Source: Sphingomonas bisphenolicum
GTDB taxonomy: Bacteria; Pseudomonadota; Alphaproteobacteria; Sphingomonadales; Sphingomonadaceae
NCBI RefSeq assembly: GCF_024349785.1
Contig: NZ_AP018818.1
Coordinates: 891,823 to 955,822, forward strand
Direction: 5' to 3'
Length of the DNA: 64,000 bases
Positions 28,439-37,638 of this stretch are shown piece after piece. Position numbers and translations under genes: made by a program. The notes beneath the pieces are model-generated. The model made no database searches. It was not told where the DNA came from and worked only from the letters and a program-made list of their open reading frames with translations. Each line of letters begins with the position of its first letter. Position 1 is the stretch's first letter.

Positions 28439-28451
28439 TTGGTCAGACAGG
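28439..28451. promoter_or_regulatory. GntR/FCD-type operator candidate (distal)
   Basis: TTGGTCAGACAGG holds the GT-N3-AC core of the FadR-like GntR consensus TNGTNNNACNA with one mismatch. It is ~210 nt upstream of gntP, and the FCD-type regulator gene follows gntP. Confidence 0.4.
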
Positions 28452-28511
28452 TTCAAGCCAAAAATGCGATATACGACCATGAAAGGGTAGAATATCGCAA
28501 AATGGCGCGAT

Positions 28512-28526
28512 ATCTGTCTAACAGAT
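28512..28526. promoter_or_regulatory. GntR/FCD-type operator candidate (proximal)
   Basis: ATCTGT-CTA-ACAGAT is a perfect 6-bp inverted repeat with a 3-nt spacer and contains GT-N3-AC. It lies in the ~230-nt leader in front of gntP. Together with the LacI-like site it suggests two-input control. Confidence 0.45.
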
Positions 28527-28660
28527 TTATAGAAGCGCTGGTGCGGGACGTCGTGATGGCGGCGCGCGAGAAGGGGGAGAAGGATGACGTTAACATCGCG
28601 TCGGTCGGCCGTAGCCGACCATGTCCCGACAAGGCTGTCCATCCGCTGGGTCGCCGGACG

Positions 28661-30007
28661 ATGACACCGGCGGATTATCGGCTGATCCTGTCGGCCGTCA
28701 TCGGCATCGCGCTCTCCATTGTCCTGATCATCCGGGGTCGCTTGCATCCCTTCGTCGGCCTGCTCTGCGGTGCCTTCACCGTGGGCCTGCTCGCGGGCCT
28801 GCCCATGGAAGACACTGCCAAGGCGGTCGAAAAGGGGGCAGGCGCCATCCTCGGCGGCACCGGGCTGGTCGTGGCACTCGGCCTTGGCCTCGGCGCGATG
28901 CTGCAATTGTCCGATGGCGCTGGCGGTATGGCCCGTGCCGCGCTGCGTCTATCGGGCGTGAAGGGCGCGCCATGGGCCAGCCTGTTCACGGCGATCGTCA
29001 TCGGCCTGCCGCTCTTCTTCGAGACCGGTCTGGTCTTGCTGCTACCGATCGTCGCATCGGCCGCGGCCGCGCTCCCCGCGGGGCAGAATGGCGATACGGC
29101 GAAGCTCCGCCTCATGCTGCCCGCGCTGGCGGGCCTGTCCGTTGTTCACGCGCTGGTGCCGCCGCATCCCGGCCCGTTGCTGGCGGTCAACGCACTGGGC
29201 GCCAATCTGGGTCTGACCCTGCTCTACGGCCTGATCATCGGCATTCCGACGGCAATCATCGCCGGGCCACTACTGGCGCGTTTCACCGCGCCGGGCGTGG
29301 CGCTCAGCCCGCCTTTGCTCGATCCGGTGAAGGTCGATGTCGCCACCCCCTCTGTCGGCCGCTCGCTCGCCGCCGTGCTGTTGCCGGTTGTCCTGATCGC
29401 CGCAGGACAGGCGGTGGCGCTGCTGCCGCCAGCCGTGGGCGTGCATTTCCATTGGCTTAGCTGGGTCAGCGATCCGGTGGTGGCGCTGCTGGTGGCCGTG
29501 CTCGCCGCCTTGCCGCTGCTGTTCGGCCGCCGGATCACCGACCGCACGATCCAGAACGCGATCTGGACCGAAGCGATGACGCCCGCTGGCGGCATCATCC
29601 TGGCGATCGGCGCGGGCGGCGCGCTCAAGCAGGTGCTGGTGACGGCCGGGCTGTCCGACATGCTAGTGCGGGTGGCGGATGGCGGCGCGATTTCGCCGCT
29701 CATCCTCGCCTGGGGCGTATCGGTCTGCATTCGCCTGGCCACCGGTTCCGCCACCGTGGCGACGATCACCACGGCCGGCGTTATGCAGGGGCTGGTCGCC
29801 TCGTCGGGGGTGGAGCCGGAATGGATGGTGCTGGCCATCGGCGCAGGCTCGCTCTTTTTCTCGCATGTCAACGATCCCGGTTTCTGGCTGGTGAAAAGCT
29901 ATCTGGGGACAGATATGGCGGGCACCTTCAAGACATGGTCGATCATGGAAACAGTGGTCGCGATCGTTGGCCTGTTGCTGGTGCTGTTCGCCAGCAGCAT
30001 CTTTTGA
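28661..30007 (+). CDS. gntP: Gluconate permease, GntP family
   Basis: The 448-residue inner-membrane protein has about 12-14 hydrophobic segments and GntP-family blocks: ILGGTGLVVALGLGLGAMLQ, VIGLPLFFETGLVLLLPI, VHALVPPHPGPL, and FFSHVNDPGFWL near the end. It is a proton symporter for gluconate or a related aldonate. The ATG at 28661 gives the usual family length. The frame is open upstream to 28412, but that part covers operator-like repeats and looks non-coding. A gntR gene follows at 40 nt and a gluconokinase gene lies beyond, convergent. The ribosome site is weak. Confidence 0.92.
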   Translation: MTPADYRLILSAVIGIALSIVLIIRGRLHPFVGLLCGAFTVGLLAGLPMEDTAKAVEKGAGAILGGTGLVVALGLGLGAMLQLSDGAGGMARAALRLSGVKGAPWASLFTAIVIGLPLFFETGLVLLLPIVASAAAALPAGQNGDTAKLRLMLPALAGLSVVHALVPPHPGPLLAVNALGANLGLTLLYGLIIGIPTAIIAGPLLARFTAPGVALSPPLLDPVKVDVATPSVGRSLAAVLLPVVLIAAGQAVALLPPAVGVHFHWLSWVSDPVVALLVAVLAALPLLFGRRITDRTIQNAIWTEAMTPAGGIILAIGAGGALKQVLVTAGLSDMLVRVADGGAISPLILAWGVSVCIRLATGSATVATITTAGVMQGLVASSGVEPEWMVLAIGAGSLFFSHVNDPGFWLVKSYLGTDMAGTFKTWSIMETVVAIVGLLLVLFASSIF

Positions 30008-30047
30008 GGTGGCGACCCATGCCTTCCCGCGACAGGGACATAACCCG

Positions 30048-30725
30048 ATGAACCAGACGCGCCTGTCCGATCATGTCTATGCGGCGATCGTGGACATCAT
30101 CAAAGGCGAAGGGTTGGAAGTCGGCGGCCGTCTCCCTGCCGAAGCACGCCTGGCCGAAATGTTCGGCGTGTCGCGCGCCATCGTACGCGAAGCGCTGATG
30201 CGGCTGGCGTCGGACGGCATTACCGAAGCGCGGCGTGGCGCTGGCTCCTTCGTCAAGAGCCGCCCGTCGGATCGGCTCGCCGCCTTTATGCCGTCCACGG
30301 AATTGCCGACGACGCTGGGCAGTTATGAAGTGCGCTTCGTGCTGGAAGCGGAAGCGGCGCGCCTCGCGGCCAATCGCCGAACGCCGCAGGACATGGCGGA
30401 CGTCGAGGAGGGCATGGAGTTGCTGCGCGCGGCCCTGCTATCGAGCGAACCCGCCCATATGCAGGATATGGAACTCCACCGCCGCATCGCGCAGGCGACC
30501 GGCAATCCCGCCTTTCTGGTCGCCTTCGACGCGCTCCATGCGGATGTCGACAAGATCATGCGCGCGGGCGTGGACATCAGCCGCTCGCGCCCGCCCGAGG
30601 TGATCGCGACGATGTTGCGCGAACATGACCAGATCGTCGATGCCATCCGCGCGCAGGATGCAGAGGGCGCGGCCCTCGCCATGCGCTGGCATCTCTGGGA
30701 AGGACGGCGGCGGTTGATGCCCTGA
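30048..30725 (+). CDS. gntR: GntR-family (FCD-type) regulator
   Basis: The 225-residue protein has an N-terminal winged HTH (LSDHVYAAIVDIIKGEG, RLPAEARLAEMFGVSRAIVR, EALMRLASDGI) and a C-terminal helical FCD ligand domain (VRFVLEAEAARLAANRR; HRRIAQATGNPAF; MLREHDQIVDAIRAQDAEGA). The His and Asp positions for the metal are present. It should sense gluconate or a related sugar acid and repress the locus. It follows gntP by 40 nt, and two GT-N3-AC repeats in front of gntP are candidate sites. Its stop is directly next to the convergent gluconokinase stop. Confidence 0.88.
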   Translation: MNQTRLSDHVYAAIVDIIKGEGLEVGGRLPAEARLAEMFGVSRAIVREALMRLASDGITEARRGAGSFVKSRPSDRLAAFMPSTELPTTLGSYEVRFVLEAEAARLAANRRTPQDMADVEEGMELLRAALLSSEPAHMQDMELHRRIAQATGNPAFLVAFDALHADVDKIMRAGVDISRSRPPEVIATMLREHDQIVDAIRAQDAEGAALAMRWHLWEGRRRLMP

Positions 30726-31259
30726 CTATTGGTAGCTTTTCAGCCAGCCAAGCACCTGATCGCGTAGCTCTTTTGGCGACGCATCGGTCGTCAGGACCAA
30801 GGCCGCCTCATCGCAGGATGGCCGTTCCAGCGTGACCAACTGGCTGTCGAGCAGGCTGGCGGGCATATAATGGCCCGGCCGGTTCTGCAGCCGCGTCAAA
30901 AGCCGTTCGCGGCTATTTTCCAAGAGGACAAAGCGCACCGGCGCGCCGATTCCCGCACGCAGCCGATCGCGATAGCTGTACCGCAATGCAGAGCAGGCCG
31001 TGACAACCGCTACAGATGTCTCGATCGCTGTTGCACTGGCCTGCGCCAACCGATCGAGCCAGGGCCAGCGATCCTCGTCCGTCAGCGGATCGCCGCGCCG
31101 CATCTTCTCGACCGCGTCGGGCGCATGATAGTCGTCGCCTTCCAGAAACGGGCAGGCGAAGGCGTCGGCCAGCAAAGCCCCCAATGTCGATTTGCCGCAG
31201 CCACTGACGCCCATGACGATCACGGCCAAGGGGGCAGGGGCGGCGGCAGATGGCGGCAA
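30726..31259 (-). CDS. gntK: Gluconokinase
   Basis: The 177-residue enzyme has the Walker A motif MGVSGCGKSTLG near residues 16-27, the substrate segment FLEGDDYHAPDAVEKM, and the family block RPGHYMPASLLDSQLVTLE. It phosphorylates gluconate to 6-phosphogluconate, which feeds the Entner-Doudoroff pathway usual in sphingomonads. No ATG fits. I propose TTG at 31259, preceded by AAGGA 8 nt upstream; the frame continues to 31334 but the extra residues are not family-like. It completes the gluconate set (lactonase, permease, regulator, kinase) and is convergent with gntR. Confidence 0.88.
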   Translation of the reverse strand: MPPSAAAPAPLAVIVMGVSGCGKSTLGALLADAFACPFLEGDDYHAPDAVEKMRRGDPLTDEDRWPWLDRLAQASATAIETSVAVVTACSALRYSYRDRLRAGIGAPVRFVLLENSRERLLTRLQNRPGHYMPASLLDSQLVTLERPSCDEAALVLTTDASPKELRDQVLGWLKSYQ

Positions 31260-31281
31260 AGCAGCGTTCCTTGGAGAACAG

Positions 31282-31303
31282 GCGATGCCCCCACGGGCAT
31301 CGC
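31282..31303. promoter_or_regulatory. 9-bp inverted repeat upstream of gntK
   Basis: GCGATGCCC-CCAC-GGGCATCGC could be an operator or hairpin in the region between gntK and the divergent beta-helix gene. It has no T-tract and no second copy, so its role is open. Confidence 0.25.
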
Positions 31304-31429
31304 AATGATGCGATCCCCTGTACCAGCCGGGCAAAGACCCTGAAAACTACGACCTTCGTCGCAAGTGCCAAAGCCCGCCTCAGCTTATAGCCGTGCGACG
31401 CAGCAAGATGACAAGATGGAAGGTCGGCT

Positions 31430-34400
31430 ATGATCGCACGCAGCATGATCGCCGCTTTATTGGCGGCGACCACTTTGGCAACACCGGCCTGGGCGGCGAC
31501 GGTATCGGTCTTCCCGGTTGCGCCCGAAGAACCGACCGCCGTCACGGTTCAGGCCAGCGGCGACGGCCGCGCGGACGATAGCGCGGCGATCCAGCAGGCG
31601 CTGGATCAGGCGCGCGACAAGACCGGCCACGGCATCGTCTTCCTCCCGTCGGGCACCTATCGCATCAGCCGGACCTTGGTCGTGCCCGCGGGCGTGCGCG
31701 TCTATGGCGTCGGGCCGACCCGACCGGTGATCCTGCTCAGCCCCAATACGCCGGGCTTCCAGAAGGGCGTTTCGACCATGATCGTCTTTGGCGGCGGCGA
31801 TCAATATCGGGTCGGCCAGGTGCCGGTCCCGGTGCCGACCGTGGTCCCGCGCGACAAGGTAGTGCGCGACGCCAATTCGGGCACCTTCTATTCGTCCATG
31901 AGCAATGTCGATATTGAAATCGGCGCGGGTAATCCGGCGGCGGCGGGCGTGCGCTTCCGCATGGCGCAACACGCCTTCCTCAGCCATATGGAGTTCCGGC
32001 TGGGAACCGCCTTCGCCGGGGTGTATCAAGCCGGCAACGTCATGGAGAATATTCATTTTCAGGGCGGCCGCTATGGCATCGTCACCGAAAAAACCTCTCC
32101 CGCCTGGCAGTTCACCCTGCTCGATTCCAGCTTCGACGGACAGAGCCAGGCCGCGATCCGCGAGCATGAGGTCGACCTCACTCTGGTCAATGTCGCCATC
32201 CGCAACACGCCGGTCGGGATAGAGATCGATCGCGGCTATAGCGACAGCCTGTGGGGCAAGGATGTCCGCTTCGAAAATATATCGAAGGCGGGTGTCGTCA
32301 TCTCCAACGAGAAGAATGTCTTTACCCAGATCGGCTTCGACAATGCGCTGGCGGTCAACAGCCCGGTCTTCGCCCGCTTCCGCGACAGCGGCAGGACGAT
32401 CGATGGCAAGGGCAACGCCTATAAGGTCGCGTCCTTCTCCTATGGCCTGGCTATTCCCGATCTCGGCCACACCGGCGACTATAGGACCGACGCCGACATT
32501 CAGGCCCTTCCGGCCATGCCTGCCCGCCGTGCGCCCGCCATCCGCGACCTGCCCGCCATGGCCGATTGGGTCAATGTCCGGTCTTTGGGGATCATGGGCG
32601 ACGGTAAAGCGGACGACACCGCCGCGATCCAGAAGGCGATCGATACCCACCGCATCCTCTATTTCCCGGTCGGATTCTACAAGGTGACGAACCGCCTGAC
32701 GCTGCGCCCCGACTCCATTCTCATCGGCCTGCATCCCGCCATTACCCAGCTTTACATTCCCGACGACAATCCCGCCCATGCGGGGCTGGGACCGGTGTTG
32801 CCGATCCTGGAAAGTCCCAGAGGCGGCGACAATATCCTTTCGGGCCTTGGCCTCTTCACCGGCCGTGTTAATCCCCGCGCCTCGGCGCTGTTGTGGCGGT
32901 CGGGCGAGACGAGTCTGGTCGAGGACGTCAAGATCATGGGCGGGGGCGGCACCCCAACGGCGGACGGCAAGATGCTGGGCGCTTTACGGGTCAACACCGG
33001 CGATCCCGTCACCGACGGGCGGCTGGATGCGCAATATCCCAGCATCTGGGTGACGGATGGCGGCGGCGGCACCTTCGCCAATGTCTGGAGTCCCAACAGC
33101 TTCGCGCAATCGGGGCTGCACGTCACCAACACAAGCACGCCCGGCCATGTCTATGAAATGTCGGTCGAACATCATGCCCGCAATGAAATCGTCCTCGACA
33201 ATGTGCAGAACTGGGAGTTCCTGGCCCCGCAGACCGAGCAGGAAGTCGACGATGGCCCCGACGCCATCTCGCTCGATATCCGCAATTCGAACAACCTGCT
33301 GTTCGCCAACTATCATGGCTATCGCGTGACCCGCACCTACGCGCCGGAGAAAAGCGCGGTAAAGCTCACCAACTCCAGCGACATCCGCTTCCGCAACGTC
33401 CACATCAACGCCGAAAGCGGCTTTGCGACCTGCGACGACGGAGGCTGCGGCACCTTCCTGCGCGCCAGCAAATATCCGTTCGACAATGCGATCGAAGATG
33501 TGACGGCCAGGCGCTTCGTGCGCGAGCGCGAGTTCGCCAGCCTGAACATCGGTGCGGCCGATCGCACCATCCCGCCCGTTTCGCCCGGCAGCACACCGGT
33601 CGAAAAGCTGGAGGACGGTTTCTGGTCGATCTCCGGCGCGGCGGTGGATGCACAGGGCGCGCTCTATTTCATCGACCGTCGGTTCCAGCGCATTCATCGC
33701 TGGAGCGAGGCCAGGGGGCTGGAGATCGTGCGCGACCAGGCACTCGATCCGGTCAATCTGGCGATCGACGGATCGGGGCATCTGCTGGTGCTGTCGTCGC
33801 TGGGGCCGAAGGCGGGGGTTTATTCGATCGACCCGAACGGTCCGCCGGACCGGATGACGCTGATCCAGCCGACGCCGACGCGCACAAAGGGGGCGGCGAG
33901 GACGCTGCTGCCGGTCAACTGGTGGAACAATGGCGAGTTCAGGGACCAGCTCGATCCAAAAACATACCAGTTCACGACGCTTGCCGAAATGTTCGCCCGC
34001 GATGCCGGCACGCCCAAGGCGCGCGAATATCTCTCCCCCGACGGCAGCCTGGCGCTGCCCGCCTTCCGCGTGTGGCAACAGGGACCGGTCGATCATGTCG
34101 GCTGGCGCTGGTCGGACAGTCTGAACGCCAATGGCTTGGTCGGCGGCAAGCTGGGCGATCGTCTTTTCGTCACCAACGGATCGGAGAATATCACCTATAG
34201 CGGCACGGTCGGCGCGGGCGGCACACTGACGAAGCTTAAACCCTTCGCCAATCGGGGCGGCGAAAGTGTCGCGGTAGACGGGCAGGGGCGCGTCTATGTC
34301 GCGAACGGTCAGATCTTCGTCTATGGCGCGGACGGGCAGGAAACGGGCAGGATCGACGTACCCGAACGGCCGTTGCAAATCCTGTTCGGCGGCCCGGACA

Positions 34401-34453
34401 AGCGGACGCTTTTCATCCTGACGCACCACGCCTTGTACGCCGCCAGACCCTGA
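31430..34453 (+). CDS. Secreted double beta-helix / lactonase-like propeller fusion (paralogue A)
   Basis: The 1007-residue protein has a signal peptide ending at AWA. Two right-handed beta-helix units each start with the pectate-lyase-3-like motif, GDGRADDSAAIQQAL near residue 45 and GDGKADDTAAIQKAI near residue 389, as in GH55-type tandem helices. From about residue 725 a six-bladed-type propeller like SMP-30/gluconolactonase follows (AVDAQGALYFIDRRFQRIHR; GQGRVYVANGQIFVYGADG). Such a fusion could cut a glucan and act on its sugar-acid end; this is inference. GGAAGG lies 6 nt before the ATG. A close paralogue lies at 37639-40683 with a TBDR between them. Catalytic residues were not identified. 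Confidence 0.75.
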   Translation: MIARSMIAALLAATTLATPAWAATVSVFPVAPEEPTAVTVQASGDGRADDSAAIQQALDQARDKTGHGIVFLPSGTYRISRTLVVPAGVRVYGVGPTRPVILLSPNTPGFQKGVSTMIVFGGGDQYRVGQVPVPVPTVVPRDKVVRDANSGTFYSSMSNVDIEIGAGNPAAAGVRFRMAQHAFLSHMEFRLGTAFAGVYQAGNVMENIHFQGGRYGIVTEKTSPAWQFTLLDSSFDGQSQAAIREHEVDLTLVNVAIRNTPVGIEIDRGYSDSLWGKDVRFENISKAGVVISNEKNVFTQIGFDNALAVNSPVFARFRDSGRTIDGKGNAYKVASFSYGLAIPDLGHTGDYRTDADIQALPAMPARRAPAIRDLPAMADWVNVRSLGIMGDGKADDTAAIQKAIDTHRILYFPVGFYKVTNRLTLRPDSILIGLHPAITQLYIPDDNPAHAGLGPVLPILESPRGGDNILSGLGLFTGRVNPRASALLWRSGETSLVEDVKIMGGGGTPTADGKMLGALRVNTGDPVTDGRLDAQYPSIWVTDGGGGTFANVWSPNSFAQSGLHVTNTSTPGHVYEMSVEHHARNEIVLDNVQNWEFLAPQTEQEVDDGPDAISLDIRNSNNLLFANYHGYRVTRTYAPEKSAVKLTNSSDIRFRNVHINAESGFATCDDGGCGTFLRASKYPFDNAIEDVTARRFVREREFASLNIGAADRTIPPVSPGSTPVEKLEDGFWSISGAAVDAQGALYFIDRRFQRIHRWSEARGLEIVRDQALDPVNLAIDGSGHLLVLSSLGPKAGVYSIDPNGPPDRMTLIQPTPTRTKGAARTLLPVNWWNNGEFRDQLDPKTYQFTTLAEMFARDAGTPKAREYLSPDGSLALPAFRVWQQGPVDHVGWRWSDSLNANGLVGGKLGDRLFVTNGSENITYSGTVGAGGTLTKLKPFANRGGESVAVDGQGRVYVANGQIFVYGADGQETGRIDVPERPLQILFGGPDKRTLFILTHHALYAARP

Positions 34454-34589
34454 CGATCTGCCTGTCGGCCGCATCTACGACCTATGTCTTAAGTGCGGCG
34501 GACGCGGGCACAGACTAACCTGAAAACAATAGCCCATCATGCGGCGTGGCGGCTCTGGGAGGGGCGGCCGATATAAGAGGGGATGATCC

Positions 34590-37562
34590 ATGAAAGCGAC
34601 GATCGCAATCCATCGGCACATGGCCGGCGTCAGCCTGGCCGCGATGGCAGCCTTTGGACTGACAGTCCCGGCCCATGCGCAGGCTGCGCCAGCACAGCCC
34701 GCGGCGGTTGCGCCGCAGGCGCAAACCGATGACGCTGCTGCGCCGCGCAATGCCGACATCGTCGTCACCGGATCGCGCATCACGACCAGTGGTTTCAATG
34801 CCCCCACACCCACCACGGTGATCGGCGAAGAGCAGATCGCCAACAATGCGCAGCCCAATATCTTCACCACCATCGCCCAGTTGCCCTCGCTTCAGGGATC
34901 GACCGGGGCGTCGACCGGCACGTTCAGCACGTCCAGCGGCCAGCAGGGCCTCAGTTCCTTCTCGCTGCGCGGCCTGGGCGCGATCCGCACCCTGACCCTG
35001 CTCGACGGCCAGCGCGTCGTCGGCGCCAATGTGACGGGCGTGCCCGACATCAGCATGTTCCCGCAATTGCTGGTGAAGCGCGTCGATGTGGTGACCGGCG
35101 GCGCGTCTGCATCCTATGGCTCCGATGCGGTCGGCGGCGTCGTCAATTTCATCACCGACACCCATTTCGAAGGGTTCAAGGGCAATATCCTAGGCAGCAT
35201 CACCAAATATGGCGATGATGAAACCGCGCTGGTGCAGGCGGCCTATGGCAAGGCGTTCCTGGACGATCGCCTGCATGTCGTGCTGAGCGGCGAATTTGAT
35301 CATGAGGGCGGCGTCGGCGCGGGTGATTTCGGCACAGACCTGGCCGGCAGCCGCGACTGGTATCGCGCCACAACGCTGATGAACACGGGCCAGACCAGCA
35401 ATGGCCTGCCGCAGTTCAACTATCGCGATTATGCGCAGCCCTATCAATATGCCCGCTACGGGCTCATCAACAACGGTCCGTTGCAGGGCATCGCCTTCGA
35501 CCAGAATGGTACGCCCTATAATTTCAACTATGGGTCGGGAGGCCAGCCTACCGGCACCGGCGCGGTCACCAACTGCTATCGCGGCAACAGCTTCTGCGAG
35601 GGCGGCGATCTGTCGGGTGCGCCCGGATCGGGCGCCTCGCTCAAGTCGGCATTGGAACGCATCAACGGTTATGGCCGGATCGGCTACGACTTCGCCGACA
35701 ACAATGAAGCCTATGTCACCGTCAACATTGCCCAGGTCAAAACCAGCAATCAGCCCAGTCCCGGCTATAACCGGTCCAGCCTGACCGTCCAGTGCGCCAA
35801 TCCCTATCTGCCCCAATCGGTTCGCGACCAATGCGCTTTGGCGGGCATCACCCAGTTCGGTTTCGGCACCAGCAACGGCTCCTTCCCCGATCCCAAGGTC
35901 CATACCGACCGGCGTCAATATCGCTTCGTCGGCGGGCTGAAGGGCAAATTCGATCTGGGCGGAACCGACTGGAACTATGATGCCTATTATGAACATGGCA
36001 TCACCATTTCCGATATTCGCGTTCAGGACATCGTGCTCCAGAACCGCTATGTCGCGGCGACAAATGCGATCATGCTCAACGGCGCGATTGTCTGCGCCGA
36101 CCCCGCCGCCCGCGCGGCGGGTTGCCAGCCGATCAACATCTTCGGCGGCGCCACGCCCTCTTCGGCCGCGCTCGCCTATGTCGCGCCACACGAAAACGGG
36201 CCGTTCCAGCATACCAAACTGACGCAGGACGTCGCGAGCCTCAACTTCTCGGGCAATCCGTTCGAACTATGGGCCGGGCCGGTATCGGTCGCTTTCGGTG
36301 GCGAATATCGGCGCGAATTCTACCGGGTGAACGCCGATCCCTATGGCGCGGGCGTCTCTGCGCTCAGCCCCAACAGTCCCGAATATCCAGCCGATCCCCT
36401 GCTCAATTCCACGTTGGGCAGCAACTGGGCGGCGGGCAACTATAAAAATGGCCGCGGTAAATATGAAGTCTATGAAGGCTATCTTGAAGTCGATCTGCCC
36501 CTGTTCAACAGCGACTCGATGGGCCGTGCGAACCTGAATGCGGCGGGTCGCGGCACCCATTACAGTACGTCGGGCACGGTCTGGACGTGGAAGGTCGGCG
36601 GCACCTGGGATACGCCGCTCAGCGGTCTGCGCCTGCGCGCTGTGACGTCGCGCGACGTGCGCGCGCCCAACCTGTCGGAACTGTTCGCCGCGCCGACGGT
36701 CACGACGTTGCCCAACTTCAACGATCCGTTCCGCAACCAGGCGGTGCAGGTGTTCCAGAACACGATCGGCAATACCGCCCTCAAGCCCGAAGTCGCGCGC
36801 AATACCGAACTGGGCATCGTGCTGGCGCGCCCGGAATGGATGCCCGGCCTCAGCCTGTCGCTCGATTATTATGACATCAAGCTCAAGGGCGTGGTTTCCA
36901 GCCTGTCCGCAGACCAGATCGTCCGCTTCTGCTTCGAAGGCAATCAGGCCTTCTGCGGCGGATTCCAACTTGACGGCGCGCAGGGCACCAACTTCGTCAA
37001 CGTCCAGCCGTTCAACCTCGCATCCTGGCGGACGAGCGGCTTCGACATTGAAGCCAGCTATCAGTGGCAGCAGCCGCTGGGGCTGCCGGGCAGCTTCACC
37101 GTCCGCGCGCTGGCGACCCACATCCGCAAATTCATCGTCAATGCGGGCATCGCCGGGGTCGATCCGGTCGATCAGGCGGGGGCCAATACGGGCGCAACGC
37201 CCGATTGGAAATGGCTGGCCGTGCAGACCTATGACAGCGGCCGTTTCAGCCTGACCGTGCAGGAACGGTGGATCAGCGATGGCGTGTTCGGCAATCAATA
37301 TGTCGTCTGCCAGTCGTCCTGCCCGGTTTCCACCGGCAACCATCCGACGATCGACCGCAACAAGATGAAGGGCGCATTCTATGTGGACGTGGGCGCCACG
37401 TTCAAGATCCGCGACACTATCTCGATCTACGGGAAAGTGGACAATCTGTTCGACAAGGATCCAGTGGCGTCGCCCCAGACCAATACCGGCCTGGACGTCA
37501 ATCCAGCCCTGTATGACACATTGGGCCGTATCTATCGGGCAGGCGTCCGCTTCAACTTCTGA
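34590..37562 (+). CDS. TonB-dependent receptor between the beta-helix paralogues
   Basis: The 990-residue receptor has a signal peptide (cleavage near AHAQ), a plug starting DIVVTGSRITTSGFNAPTPT, the TGGASASYGSDAVGGVVNF block, and a long barrel ending AGVRFNF. This is the large sugar-linked TBDR type common in sphingomonads. GAGGGG precedes the ATG. It should import oligosaccharides released by the two flanking secreted enzymes. A T-tailed hairpin follows 29 nt after its stop, then paralogue B, which suggests partial read-through. Confidence 0.92.
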   Translation: MKATIAIHRHMAGVSLAAMAAFGLTVPAHAQAAPAQPAAVAPQAQTDDAAAPRNADIVVTGSRITTSGFNAPTPTTVIGEEQIANNAQPNIFTTIAQLPSLQGSTGASTGTFSTSSGQQGLSSFSLRGLGAIRTLTLLDGQRVVGANVTGVPDISMFPQLLVKRVDVVTGGASASYGSDAVGGVVNFITDTHFEGFKGNILGSITKYGDDETALVQAAYGKAFLDDRLHVVLSGEFDHEGGVGAGDFGTDLAGSRDWYRATTLMNTGQTSNGLPQFNYRDYAQPYQYARYGLINNGPLQGIAFDQNGTPYNFNYGSGGQPTGTGAVTNCYRGNSFCEGGDLSGAPGSGASLKSALERINGYGRIGYDFADNNEAYVTVNIAQVKTSNQPSPGYNRSSLTVQCANPYLPQSVRDQCALAGITQFGFGTSNGSFPDPKVHTDRRQYRFVGGLKGKFDLGGTDWNYDAYYEHGITISDIRVQDIVLQNRYVAATNAIMLNGAIVCADPAARAAGCQPINIFGGATPSSAALAYVAPHENGPFQHTKLTQDVASLNFSGNPFELWAGPVSVAFGGEYRREFYRVNADPYGAGVSALSPNSPEYPADPLLNSTLGSNWAAGNYKNGRGKYEVYEGYLEVDLPLFNSDSMGRANLNAAGRGTHYSTSGTVWTWKVGGTWDTPLSGLRLRAVTSRDVRAPNLSELFAAPTVTTLPNFNDPFRNQAVQVFQNTIGNTALKPEVARNTELGIVLARPEWMPGLSLSLDYYDIKLKGVVSSLSADQIVRFCFEGNQAFCGGFQLDGAQGTNFVNVQPFNLASWRTSGFDIEASYQWQQPLGLPGSFTVRALATHIRKFIVNAGIAGVDPVDQAGANTGATPDWKWLAVQTYDSGRFSLTVQERWISDGVFGNQYVVCQSSCPVSTGNHPTIDRNKMKGAFYVDVGATFKIRDTISIYGKVDNLFDKDPVASPQTNTGLDVNPALYDTLGRIYRAGVRFNF

Positions 37563-37590
37563 TACCATTCATTTCGATCTCCCCAACCTC

Positions 37591-37624
37591 GTCCCGGCCC
37601 TGCACGGCCGGGACATCTTCTTTT
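37591..37624 (+). terminator. T-tailed hairpin between the TBDR and paralogue B
   Basis: A 9-bp stem GTCCCGGCC / GGCCGGGAC (37591-37599, 37606-37614) with a 6-nt loop is followed by ATCTTCTTTT. It can end the TBDR transcript or attenuate expression of the next gene, only 15 nt further on. Confidence 0.75.
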
Positions 37625-37638
37625 CTGGAGCATGCCGG

